Shown piece after piece: positions 34,519 to 44,880 of a DNA stretch of 64,000 nucleotides. The stretch lies in contig FJOG01000015.1 in NCBI GenBank assembly GCA_900073065.1, positions 360,436-424,435 on the forward strand, read 5' to 3'. The stretch comes from Phialocephala subalpina. Lineage: Eukaryota > Ascomycota > Leotiomycetes > Helotiales > Mollisiaceae. Made by a program: the position numbers and the translations under genes. The notes beneath the pieces were generated by a model. The model searched no databases and was not told the origin of the DNA. It saw nothing but the letters and a program-made list of their open reading frames with translations. Position 1 is the first letter of the stretch; the number at the start of each line of letters is the position of its first letter.

Positions 34519-35607
34519 TCAGGTGGAGAGACAAATCCAGCTAGTAGCACAACCGGCTCCGATGTCCGAGATCTTGCACTCTGGTGGGAGGTATTTAGAG
34601 GATGCAATGACATTCCATTTGCCTTTCACATCTCCATCTCTTGTGTCAGGGCCACAGTTGCCATGTTCTCCCCAGCCCCACGCAAGAACTTCTCCGTCTT
34701 TAGTGAGTCCAAGGCCATGCTCGCTGCCAATAGCAATCTTCGATAGTGGTGGAAGTCCAGGCGGAGTAAGCTGTCCATGATCGTCTCTACCCCATGATAG
34801 TAATGTGCCATCCTGTTTGAGGACAAAGATACTTCCCCAACTGGCAGCCACGTCCTTCCAATCAAGTACGTCTTTCGATGCTGAAGATTTCACCCCTGAC
34901 TTGTCAGATCCCAGCACTACATACTGTCCACCCGAAGGTTCTCCAAGGAGATATGTAAACTCCCGTCCGCAGACTGCTCGAACCACCTTGAAATCGAGCT
35001 GCGAAATTTTCCGAGGGGTGTGAATGATACCTTCAGGCTGGCCCAGTTGACCCTTTCTTCCACTTCCCCACCCATGGACATCTCCATTGCTCAGGACCAC
35101 AACAACATGACTGACAGAAGCAGCAAAGTCGACCACCTCGAGTTCGTCAGGGGGGAAGTCTTTGATAAGCGAGGCTTTCGCAGAGCGGAAGAGAAATTCT
35201 CCTTGGCCCAATTCGCCCTTGTTACCAACACCTAGAGTATAGACTTTCGTATTACGGCCATGATCATCCTTCTGAATAATGATAGAGGCTTCCCAAGTAG
35301 CCGCAATGAATGCTGTTGAAGTTTCATTGAGGGTCGAATCATCGGAGGAGAGGCGGAGCTGACGAAATTGAGAATCAGAACCAAATGTGCTCGAGACAAC
35401 ACCACAAGCTCCAGTAGTTGCATCACCAGAACAATATATTGTACCACAGGATAGCAATAGTGTATGGTTACCTCCCGCTTTCACTTGAGTGATGGGTTGG
35501 TCTGGGTTGTTGGCGAATAGGACTTGCTTCGGGACGGAAACATCTTCTTTGTGGCCAATTCCGAGCTGACCTGATCCGTTGGACCCTATGGCATAGATTG
35601 TTGTCAT
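34519..35607 (-). CDS. RCC1-repeat protein, Ats1-like
   Basis: A 362-aa protein made of RCC1-type beta-propeller repeats, similar to yeast Ats1 (alpha-tubulin suppressor), which acts with Kti11 in tRNA wobble-uridine modification and links to microtubules. Recurrent repeat cores are visible: GSNGSGQLGIG at the N-terminus, GVGNKGELGQG, GSGRKGQLGQ, WGRDDHGQL and WGWGEHGNCG. The ATG at 35607 (MTTIYAIGSNG) is preferred over one nine codons upstream because the propeller begins there. It is convergent with RAD9 (152 bp apart) and divergent from RPL7. Confidence 0.85.
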   Translation of the reverse strand: MTTIYAIGSNGSGQLGIGHKEDVSVPKQVLFANNPDQPITQVKAGGNHTLLLSCGTIYCSGDATTGACGVVSSTFGSDSQFRQLRLSSDDSTLNETSTAFIAATWEASIIIQKDDHGRNTKVYTLGVGNKGELGQGEFLFRSAKASLIKDFPPDELEVVDFAASVSHVVVVLSNGDVHGWGSGRKGQLGQPEGIIHTPRKISQLDFKVVRAVCGREFTYLLGEPSGGQYVVLGSDKSGVKSSASKDVLDWKDVAASWGSIFVLKQDGTLLSWGRDDHGQLTPPGLPPLSKIAIGSEHGLGLTKDGEVLAWGWGEHGNCGPDTRDGDVKGKWNVIASSKYLPPECKISDIGAGCATSWICLST

Positions 35608-35833
35608 ATTTGCAAATTGTGACCCGGATTTCAAGACGAAGTTCGAAGGCAGGCTGCTCTTGAAAGATTTTTAGAGTAGCACGTGATAGACAGGGATATG
35701 CCGCTAACTACTTTACGGGTTAGCTTCTCTCGCCTGCCTAGCGCACAGCACACCGTTGATATTCTCAATTAATTCTCGAGAACTTTTTTCGACTTCACGA
35801 CGACAATTATCAACAACCTCGACAACCGCCGAC

Positions 35834-37783
35834 ATGCCTGCACAAAAGAAGACCGGCAGCGCTACCACCGCGCAAGTTGCAAAGACGTGAGGCACCCTTA
35901 TACCCCCCGAAGAGCTGATCGAAAGTGTTGGGTTCAGATTAGTCGGTGTCCTCTCGCTGGAACAGCATCGTATCGACAGTCAGCTCCAGAGTGACCGATA
36001 CAATGGCGGCCAGCTCGATTCCTCCTGTGCCATTCCCTCGTCGATCTAGATTCCACAATTTGCATTGCGAGAGAGGTTGTGCGGGGTCTTGAGGTTGAAG
36101 ATTCAGGTCTTCTCCTTTAAAATCATTGCAGTACACAGTCGAGTATGCCTGTGTCTCGAGCACGGCAGGAAAGACTGACCCATGTGCCGTGCATCAATCT
36201 TGGACATCTGTCCGAGGTCTTGTTGGTTGAGAGTCAGGTTCAATTGGTCCAGTGTCCCAGACATCTTCGCAGATTGAAGGAGCACCATACTACTGAGCGT
36301 CTCACCGATTAAAATCATACCTTCGAGTTAGCCATCTGCGAGAATGCCGCGCTACAGCTGCAATTCCCTCTCGGCGCTCTTCACCATACATTAGTATGCC
36401 GGACATAAGACTAACCTAGCACAGCTCCGTCCCAACCGCCGACCAAATCCTCGTCCCGGAGACCCTCTTGAAGAAGCGCAAGAGCCAGGAGAAGGAGCGA
36501 GAGGCCCGCACCGCCGAGCTTGAGAAGAAAAAGAAGGTCGGTCATATTTCATTGGGTACACAGTCTGGCATTGGGGAGGACTTAATGATGCATAACAACC
36601 TTTTCGCGACTAGACACTGTCGATGCTGTCGCTAAATTAACCATCTTTCGGGTCTGAATTGTCATACACAATGCCATACTGTGTACTTCGTTGGAGCAAT
36701 GAGCATGTCAGCTAATACGCTCTTCATAGGCACAAAAGGAGAAGCGGGGTGTCATCTTCAAGCGTGCCGAGAAGTACGTCAAGGAGTACCGCGATGCCGA
36801 GCGTGAGAAGGTCCGCCTTCAACGTCTTGCCAAGCAAGATGGCTCTTTCCACATCCCAGCTGAGGATAAATTGGTCTTCGTTGTCCGTATCAAGGGGTAA
36901 GTCACACCGAGAATCTTTTTATAGACCTTTTCTAACAGTTCACAGTATCAACAAGATTGCACCAAAGCCCCGCAAGATCCTCCAACTCCTCCGTCTTCTC
37001 CAGATCAACAACGGTGTCTTCGTCCGCATGACCAAGGCTACTCTCGAGATGCTCAAGGTCGTCGAGCCATGGATTGCCTACGGATACCCCAACCTCAAGA
37101 CTGTTCGTGAGCTCATCTACAAGCGTGGATACGGAAAGGTCAATAAGCAACGCATTGCTCTTACCGACAACTCCATCATCGAGGAATCCCTTGGCAAGTA
37201 CGGCATTGTCTGCATGGAGGATTTGATCCACGAGATCTTCACCGTTGGCCCTAACTTCAAGCAAGGTACGCAGTTCCATTCTGGGTTTCTCAAGGCATTG
37301 CTAACTTCCGTCTTCTAGCTGCGAACTTCTTGGTATGTTACCCCAGATCTTACTCACATTCACAGAAACTGATTTTTATGAAAGTGGCCCTTCAAGCTCA
37401 GCAACCCAACTGGTTCGTCTTTCCCTTCCATTGTGAATGAGAGCATAACTAACAAAAACCAAGGTGGCTTCCGTACGCGCAAATTTAGGGTGAGTAATAA
37501 CACTTAACCTTGAAATGTCCTGAGAGCTCAGCTCCTCCTCAACCTCAAAACACCATTCGGGGAATACAAACTAACTCCTCGATAGCATTTCGTTGAAGGA
37601 GGTGACCTGGGAAATAGAGAAGAAAAAGTACGCAAAACATCGCTCTAAAAACATACCTTGAGCTTCCTTACATTGAACGTATGCTAACTTTTCTCCAGAT
37701 CAATGCTCTTATCAGACAAGTCCTACTCCCCGAATTGAAATCCGAAACCATTCGGTGCGCTAACGTTTTCGCAGATGAACTAG
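35834..37783 (+). CDS. RPL7: 60S ribosomal protein L7 (uL30)
   Basis: Ribosomal protein uL30 with ten exons: 35834-35886, 36425-36536, 36730-36896, 36946-37265, 37319-37332, 37385-37412, 37464-37489, 37586-37627, 37699-37719, 37775-37783. All phases agree and give 263 aa. Landmarks are the basic N-terminal helix ([16 protein letters not shown]), [40 protein letters not shown], and [20 protein letters not shown]. The C-terminus is IRQMN-stop if the last intron (weak GTCCTA donor) is used. Reading through instead gives a longer unrelated tail. Several 3' exons are only 9-42 bp. Intron 1 is 538 bp, and intron 2 (193 bp) hosts the snoRNA candidate. Confidence 0.95.
36579..36663 (+). ncRNA. Candidate box C/D snoRNA in RPL7 intron 2
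   Basis: Box C-like ATGATGC is at 36585-36591 (one mismatch to RTGATGA) and box D CTGA at 36654-36657. The 14 bases just before box D (36640-36653, ACCATCTTTCGGGT) are fully complementary to a highly conserved stretch of 25S rRNA domain II, recalled from general knowledge as ACCCGAAAGATGGT. The D+5 rule puts 2'-O-methylation on the G of that stretch, which I believe is G805 in yeast numbering. The terminal stem is short (GAC/GTC). Budding-yeast RPL7 introns host the related guides snR39 and snR59, so the location supports the call. Host splicing and debranching would release it. Confidence 0.72.
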
Positions 37784-38726
37784 AGTCCGAATTGATGAGC
37801 ATATGGGTTTGGGTCTGGGTTTGATGCTTTAGCTATTTCGGCACGCATGGCGCAAAAGCATCAAAATGAATGATATCACAAACCAAATGACAATCCATTG
37901 CATTCACGTCTCAACATTCGTCCATTCTTGTGTCATTTGCCTCACTTGTCAGAGACATCGTTGTTGAGTGCTTTCTCTTACTTCCTCACAGTTTTAGCTT
38001 AGCATGCCCTTCTCTAAAAAACGGGGTAAAGCCGTCGAGCCCTCCTTTCGGCGTGGATGCTGAACTTCTGACCATGTCTCGCATTAGAGTCAAGTCGTCG
38101 ATAGAGGTATAGTCATTTGGGGATTTTTATCAACATCTGAACTTGATACACTGACTTGCAAGTCACGTACTCTTGAACTTCCATCAGGCACTCTCCAAAC
38201 CTGGGGCACAACCTCCAAAGCCATTCGCAGATGGTATTCCATGTCATTCACTACCATAGCATCAAAGCGCAGCATTTTGTTGATCATTACATAGCGTTAC
38301 GATGCTCGACTCCACACGCTTGCAATACCGTCCACCTGGAAACGAGCAGATCCTGGCGCCGGTATGACGGCTCTGTGGGTGTATCTGCGGTGGTGGGTGG
38401 TGGGTTCGCATGGCTTACTTTGGAGGTCTGTTGGCGCATTTATGGCAGTGGCGATGAGTCTTGTGCTAACAAATGTACATGCTCAGGATACCAATGCGCC
38501 TAAAACTCCGCTTGCTGGCATCTGGAGCATGGTGGATAGGACTGAATGTATCGGCATTGTGGGCAGAAGACTTTGTTCTGCTTTAACGCGTCGGTCCAGG
38601 AGGTTCAGGGCACGAGGTATCGAATAAAGGAAGCCTGGCGGTGAACAGCTGGAATCGGGAGGCTGGGACTGGGGCGGGCATATATGGGACACAATACGAG
38701 TAAGTTCATTGGGACGAATGCTCTGA

Positions 38727-38920
38727 GACAGGAAATCCGGTGGTCGATGACTTGGAACTGGGATGTGGGAGTAGAACCAGCATATCGGGAATGAAAATCT
38801 AAGTGGGCTTGATGAGAGGAAGGCTCGAAGACAGGAAGTCTGGCTGTCCATTCCTTGCAGCTGGGCTCTGGAAGTAGTGCCAGCATGTCAGAAACAAAAC
38901 CCAAGTGGTGTTCGTATTAT
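38727..38920. repeat. Diverged ~103-bp tandem repeat
   Basis: Two units starting with GACAGGAA (38727 and 38830) align along their length, with CCAGCATRTC and AAGTGG blocks at matching offsets. A third, weaker unit may start near 38625. Many differences are transitions. Confidence 0.5.
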
Positions 38921-39357
38921 CGACCATGTTAAGCTGCAATAGGAAGTGGGGTATGCTTCAAAGTGGTTAGAAGCAGTAGACTACTAGAGCCTGGCGGGAG
39001 AAGGGGCATCAGCTATTCTCAGCAGACTGTGAGTGAGTTGGCTCTTGAACAGTAGCACATTCTTCTTGGTGCTATGCATATTTGTTGAATTACTGAATTT
39101 GTTCTGATTGTTCTATTTGCATAGTTGGGTGAGAGATTACTGCATGCAATATTTCAATGGCACGTGCTATATCGTTTGGGCTAATAATTAGCCTGAATAT
39201 GATCTGAACATCATTATACGTGGAGAGGCAGCGAGTGGGTGTTCACAGGTCGAAAAGAGAGAGGTAACAGTGCGCTGCCCTCCTCTCTATAGCTACAATA
39301 AGATCGAGTGAATCGAGCGAGTAAGGGGCAAAACTGAACTGCTCGCCTCCACCCGCA

Positions 39358-39475
39358 GATGATCCACAGATCGCGATGCAGATCAAGTGCGCCTTATCAG
39401 GGGATCTCACTATCTTCGTTTTGAAGAGCAGGATTCGAGTGCATTATTAGATTGGGTTTGCCTTTTCCTTCGTCA
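39358..39475. repeat. Dispersed repeat copy A
   Basis: Resembles 43138-43260 in the same orientation. The best block is GATCC, CG-rich TCGCGATGC and GTGC, then TTCGAGTG and CCTTTTC with similar spacing. By eye about two-thirds identity. The copies flank the HET relic and the small gene. Confidence 0.4.
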
Positions 39476-39807
39476 CAATAACCATTCACCTTTTCACAAG
39501 CTGTCTTAGTTTCAGAGAACCATCTAACTGCAACACAGTAGATGGCCTCGTACCATGGCTACGACCAAAGGGGGGGCCTTCCAAAAAGGTCATACAATCT
39601 TCGCCAATCAACGAACTGACTTCCCCTTCTAAGAGGCAGCCCCACCATGGTACCTTCAGGTTCCCGTCGCTACTAAATGAGCAGAATGGCCTCTCATTTT
39701 GTTTCTTCAACACCTCACTCTCCTTTTGTTGGCACTTGACCTCTGGTTCAGGGCCTGTGGCTCAGAATCTCACACGCTCATTCAATTGCATCCCAAGGTA
39801 ATCTGCC

Positions 39808-42325
39808 ATGCCACCCGGCTCGCATCTCAACCCGCTGCCTAAAGCTGTGGTTGAGTGCTTTCCTGGGCGAATGGCCGATGGAATCCCGCTATTCGAAGGG
39901 GGAAAGGCCAATTATGATGATGTCCTTAGGGGAACTCCAAACCGCATGGAAGAGGGACTTTGAATCTGAAGGTGTGGATGCCTCCGAGGACGAGGGCTAC
40001 ACGGTTATATCCGAGCGTGGAAGCAGAAAGGAAGAAGAGGACGGACATCGAGATAATGAAGGCTATCAAGCCATAAACGACGCTTCAGGAGGGCTCTCCA
40101 CAGACTTGGAATGCCAATGTAGCGGTGCGGTGCCGCCATCTGCTAAGTTTTCGAGGGTAGATCAACGAATTGTTCTGCAGCCGGGGTATGTTGAAAGGAT
40201 GGAGGAGTTTGATCAGCTGCCAGTGACCGGCGTCGAATATCGCCCACTACGATCCGATCTGGGGGAGATCCGGCTTCTCAGTTTTTCGAGAGATGCAACA
40301 TTTGCAACTCACAGTTCCTATGTGTCAAGTTAGAGCAATTTTTCCTCGATAAAGCTCCAAAATACACTGCATTCTCTTACGCATGGGGCAGCTCAGAGCT
40401 AGCATTCAAAATAAACTGCAACGGTGAGATAGCGATCATGACAAATTTGAATAACGCTCTTGGGCGCGTATTCACATGGAATCAACGTATCTACGTCTGG
40501 GCCGATGGGATCTGTATCAATCGGCAAAGACGTCGCCAAGCGTAGTGCCCAAGTCAAACTGATGGGTGAAATCTATTCTCGAGTGGCGAGAGCGGCTGCG
40601 TATTTGGGCGAGTCTCACGTTGCCCCGAAGGACAAGGACGAAAATTCTGCACTTACACTCATGAATACGCTCTTGCGAATATGGGATCACGACCAAGAAC
40701 ATACACTTAGGTCGGAGAACGACTGGAGCGCACTTCAGATGCCCGAGAGTGCTGGCGGGCTGAGTGGAAATGCATGGATGGAGATGCTAAAACTTTGGTC
40801 GCAACCATGGTTCTCTTGTGCTTGGGTTCTTCAAGAGGTGATCCTTGCGAAGGTCGTAGCTGTCTTCTATGGCCCAGCTGTCAGCAGCCTGGAAAATATC
40901 ATGCAATTTTGGCACTTGGCTCGGATCCATGATGTCCCCCGGTCGTTGAAGTACGGGTCCGTTGCTGATCTCGTTGCTTTGGTGCGGAATTCAAATCGGC
41001 TTGGGACATTCAAGCGGCTTCGAGATGTTAGGGAAGGAACATACGCTGCCGCACCGCAGAAGAAAAAGGGAAAAGAGAGCCATCGTTCGAGCGGTGGTAG
41101 TGGCTCAGGTAGCCAAACAAAGACCTCCTCCAAACGATCGAACATTAAGTCTGCTGCACCTATTGAGTCCATCGCGAGCGAACGGTGCCTCTGACAGCAG
41201 AGAGAAAGTTTATTCGCTCTTGGCTATGGCAGATGATATCAAACCCCACGAGATAGTGCCGGATTACGATACATCTAATACGAGAGCCAGAGTATACAAG
41301 AGCGTCGCAGAGCTTTATATCTCCAGAGGTTTCGCAATCGACGTTCTTCATCATGCCGGCCTTCCCCAGCTGATTGAATCTCTTCCAACCTGGGTCCCAG
41401 ACTGGAATCGCTGGTCCAATTTCCCGTTTACAACATTACTGTATGACGGTACCCCTTCAGCTGTTCCCCGCATCGTTTTATCTGATGCGGCCTCATCACT
41501 CACAACCCGTGGTGCCATTATCGATATTTTCATTGTTCCCAGCATGGTATGTAACTTCAGATCATGGAATTCACCTAAGTACGGCCATGATGATGACCCC
41601 TTGTCCCCAAACTCCCACACATTCGAGACGACGAGCACATGCGTCGATTTATCCATATGACCGCAAAGCTGTGGATGCATAACATCCTTGGGCCTTCGTA
41701 TCAATATCCCACAGGCGAAGACATCAATACAATCTTGTGGCGAACGCTCGTCGCAAACAGTGGCTGGTGAGGAGGGAAGCCTACAGATATGGACAGGAGC
41801 TCCTACGACGCGTTCGTACAGTCCTACCCGTCTGTCATGTTGTCCAGTGAGGATCCGGAGCAACGTGTTCACGGTCCAGAACTAAAGAAGTAGTCATGGT
41901 CGTTTGAGACGGTCATGCAGGATGTGCGCCGAGGACGGCGAATTGGTATCACAGCATGCAGACAGGTCAGCGTGTTCCCTGGGGGGACGAGGCAAGGTGA
42001 TCTCATTGTCTTCCTTCTTGGAGCAACGATGCCATTCGTGCTTCGTAGATCTGGATACAATGAGTTTACATTAATCGGAGACTGCTATTTGCATGGTGTG
42101 ATGGAGCGCGAGCTGATTCGTCCAGATACTGAAGGAGAGCATTGGGTTCGACTAGAGGATTGGTACACGGAAACAAACATCGACGGAGAGCCGTTCAGTG
42201 TTCGGCTGAGACCATCAGCTAATCTGTTTGGTCTTATGACTGACGGGATGAAGGCTGCGCTGCAAAAGATGTCTGACCCGAGGGGACACCGCTATGCAGT
42301 TTTTCAGGACTTCAGAATCTGTTGA
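39808..42325 (+). pseudogene. HET-domain (heterokaryon incompatibility) pseudogene
   Basis: A decayed member of the fungal HET family, whose intact members trigger cell death after non-self fusion or other stress. The signature is clear but scattered over frames: FSYAWGSSE and VWADGICINRQ (near 40379-40530), then MGEIYSRVARAAAYLGES, WFSCAWVLQEVILA, REKVYSLLAMADD and IVPDYDTSN, and finally the C-terminal VMQDVRRGRRIGIT and PFVLRRSGY region. Frame changes are needed near 39957, 40310, 40530, 41000-41190 and 41650. In-frame stops lie at 41768 (TGA) and 41891 (TAG). No set of standard introns removes all of these. The start MPPGSH at 39808 is a guess. It is surrounded by repeats and a LINE relic. 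Confidence 0.85.
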
Positions 42326-42462
42326 CCTGCTCCTTAGGCTACCAAGACTGGAGATAGATCCAGGGAGCGGGCTTTCCACTGTCAGTGTGTATTACAACAT
42401 CAATATTAAACGTCTTCGAAAGGTTGAGAGATTACCGAGATCAGGGATTCATACTCATCAAA

Positions 42463-42885
42463 CTATATGTACCTCAATTCCACCTTCAACATTTCAGAAC
42501 GCGTCCTCCCTTCCTGACTTGACGAAGACCCGTCTCCACCACCCATCATCATCCTCCTCACACTCCTACCAGAAAGGCGGGCATAAAGGCTGGCAGCACT
42601 GGCAGGGGAATTGGCAGAGGAGCTGGCAGCATTGGTATGCGAGCTGTCAGCATTGACAGATGTTGCTCTATCGACTGTGGAGTGTTAGCATACGAAGGAA
42701 GTGGGAAAAAGGTTCAACTTGCCAGCAGTCAAGGCGGCGTTACGTTGAGCTTTATCGATGTGAGCGTGTATGAAGGAGTGAATTTGGGTGAGAAGATAGT
42801 CATCTCTGGTTTGGAGGTTCACAAGGAACTCTTCCACCACGAGTTTGGGGTCTTGGAAAGTAGCTTGGTCAGTCAGCTCCTTCAT
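42463..42885 (-). CDS. Small conserved-looking hypothetical protein
   Basis: A two-exon gene: 42885-42723 and 42674-42463, phase 1, 124 aa. The intron uses a GC donor (GCAAGT) with a textbook GCTAAC branch point and CCACAG acceptor, 48 bp long. The N-terminal 50 residues look structured and charged (LVVEEFLVNLQTRDDYLL, HAHIDKAQRNAALT). The C-terminal half is Ser/Ala-rich and then basic. A TATA box lies upstream at 43099-43106. I do not recognise the family. The intact frame inside an otherwise decayed island suggests a real gene. It is convergent with the HET relic. Confidence 0.5.
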
Positions 42886-43098
42886 AGTGAGGGGCTTCGT
42901 GAAGGTGAAAGAGAGTAGTTGGAGAAGCACTGGACTAGAGAGGGTCTAGCTTGAGGGGGTGTTGATGATAGAGAACGGAAGAAATGGTGTTGACGAAAGA
43001 AAGAGAAGGAGAGAAAGAGGGCCGAGAAGTAAGATAGCAGAATGCGGGCAGAGAAGGCGCCGTTGTGGGAAGGTTAAGAACCGAGTCCAATAGGTAGT

Positions 43099-43106
43099 AT
43101 TTTATA
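43099..43106 (-). promoter_or_regulatory. TATA box for the small gene
   Basis: TATAAAAT on the minus strand, about 215 bp upstream of the ATG at 42885, leaving room for a long leader. Confidence 0.4.
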
Positions 43107-43137
43107 AGGGTACTTCTTCTCTCTGTTTTCATAAGGC

Positions 43138-43260
43138 AGGTGATCCGCGGGTCGCGATGCGACTCACGTGCTTTTTCGTCGCAGCAGTGAGGGATGTTAT
43201 TTCACTTCTTGTTATTATAGTTCGAGTGAATCACTGGGTTGATTTTTACCTTTTCTTCAA
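43138..43260. repeat. Dispersed repeat copy B
   Basis: Partner of the copy at 39358-39475. It lies just upstream of the LINE relic and may be the edge of a transposon family or its 5' noncoding part. Copy A differs from it mostly by G-to-A changes in the best block. Confidence 0.4.
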
Positions 43261-43436
43261 GACGGCTTTTATCTCGAGTTTTATACGCTTGTATTAGTCT
43301 CGAATTGAACGTTAAAACGGCGAGATAAGAGATGAATTACTACGATTAAACAGCGTACCTTTACATTTCACCTTTACCTTCACCTCAATATTATCCCTCG
43401 TCTACTACGAAAACTGTATTTTCAGTAAAACAACCT

Positions 43437-44880
43437 TCGACCAGAGACCTAGTGATACACTCGCTAGACTACTCGAGGAGCGGCTCGATATGAACACCAA
43501 TCATTGGTGCAAGAAGGTCATCAATGACTTTCTAGCCAACCTAAAGACGAACGACACGAGCCTCATCAAGGCGATAAAAGTCTTTATCGAAGGTATCTCA
43601 GCCACTCAAGCCTCAGTCACTCCAGCTTTGGTATTCGTTGAAAACTAGCAAGATGAAGATGCCGCCAAGAGTACCGACGCTCTCGCTGGGGTGCACTTTA
43701 CTCCCAGAGTACCACGCCCACAACTCGTCGCTCCCCACTTCTCTCCTGGATGCAGAACCAACCCCACGAGCAGACTCAGTAAGAAAGTGCCCCCGCAGAA
43801 CTTCAAGAAATAGTGAGCGGAACTCCCATCAACTAATGTAACAATCTTCTCCGACGGCTTCGAGCAGGTCGTGGACGGAACTTGATACGTAGGCTACGGC
43901 TACGGCATCTACCAAGATGGGAAGCAGTTGGCAACAGGATGCGGCTCTATCAACAACTTATCACATATCTTCGACGCTAAAGCAATTGGCGCCTACAAAG
44001 GCCTAGAACACGCAACGCAACTCGGTCCCGCAGTCAGCGGGCGACGGCTATGGCTATGCATCGACAATACGTCGGTCATCTGGTGCATCCGCGGGAATGC
44101 ATCCACTTTTTCCCAATGGGCCTTCCTTAATATTCAAGGCGTAATGGAAACGCACAATATTAGGGTCCGCTGGGCCCCGGGACACACGGTCATCGAAGGC
44201 AATGAGGCTGCAGACAAACTTGCAGACCAAGGAGCACTCAAGCCTCAATGGAACAATGGTCTCGCTTCCGAACCAACCCTCACTAGCATACGGTCGATCA
44301 TGTGGAAACTCAGGAACCAGGCACGAGCAGAGTAGTAGACTGAGAAGAGTACTAAGCTTTCGGGATGGTACGGAAACTGGAACCTCACTTACAGTATTAA
44401 ACTACTACCAGAGCTCGATCCCCATCGCCCAATACTCTATCGATTCTTGGCGCTTCGTACATTCATGGAGACTTCTCTTGGTACCACACGAAATTTCGGC
44501 ACGAGAATGCGAAGCTCGAATGCTCTTGCGGCCGAATAAAGACTCCGGAGCACCTAGTACGCCGTCGAAAGATCATACAACGCCCTACAAAAGCAACGCT
44601 CCGGACTCTACTCCATGATCTTCGAAGGACCAACTGCAAAGCCCAAAAACATCCACTCTGAGCCCTTGCAGCGTATCACCAAGGATTTGAGGGCGTTTGT
44701 AGGGATTTAAGCCTTGGCATGGCCTTACTGGCAGGTTTTAAAAACCTCTTCCGAGGAGCTTGCGAGTACTTGTAAGGGCCCTTGCCCTTCGGAACGTGTA
44801 CTGGTCCCTTGTTAGACCCTAGCTTCGGCTAAGAGTTGGCCGTTTGGCTGCGGATTTGATAGATAAATTTTCTCTAAGTC
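43437..44880 (+). mobile_element. Decayed non-LTR retrotransposon fragment (RNase H end)
   Basis: A relic of a fungal LINE of the Tad/I-like type. From 43841 an RNase H domain is read: SDGFEQ (first catalytic Asp), GYGYGIYQDGKQLATG, FDAKAIGAYKG, LWLCIDNTSVIW, and VRWAPGHTVIEGNEAADKLAD. A cysteine motif (ECSCGRIKTPEHLV) after a frame change ends ORF2. Lesions: TGA at 43883, TAG-TAG at 44333-44338, TAG near 43647, and the catalytic Glu of the FDAEAIGA motif replaced by Lys (AAA at 43979). Upstream, 43470-43805 is a protein-like ORF of ORF1 type. No reverse transcriptase lies between, so the middle of the element is missing. The 3' boundary is approximate. Not mobile by itself. Confidence 0.8.

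Larger units (their letters stand above)
37784..39807. other. 2-kb intergenic region at edge of decayed island
   Basis: No gene found. It contains the tandem repeat at 38727-38920 and the dispersed repeat copy at 39358-39475. AT-rich near 39060-39210. Confidence 0.45.

Noticed and set aside
37720..37824. Read-through C-terminus of RPL7 after IRQV
   Set aside because: The longer tail is unlike ribosomal protein L7. Using the intron to 37774 gives IRQMN-stop, which matches the family end.
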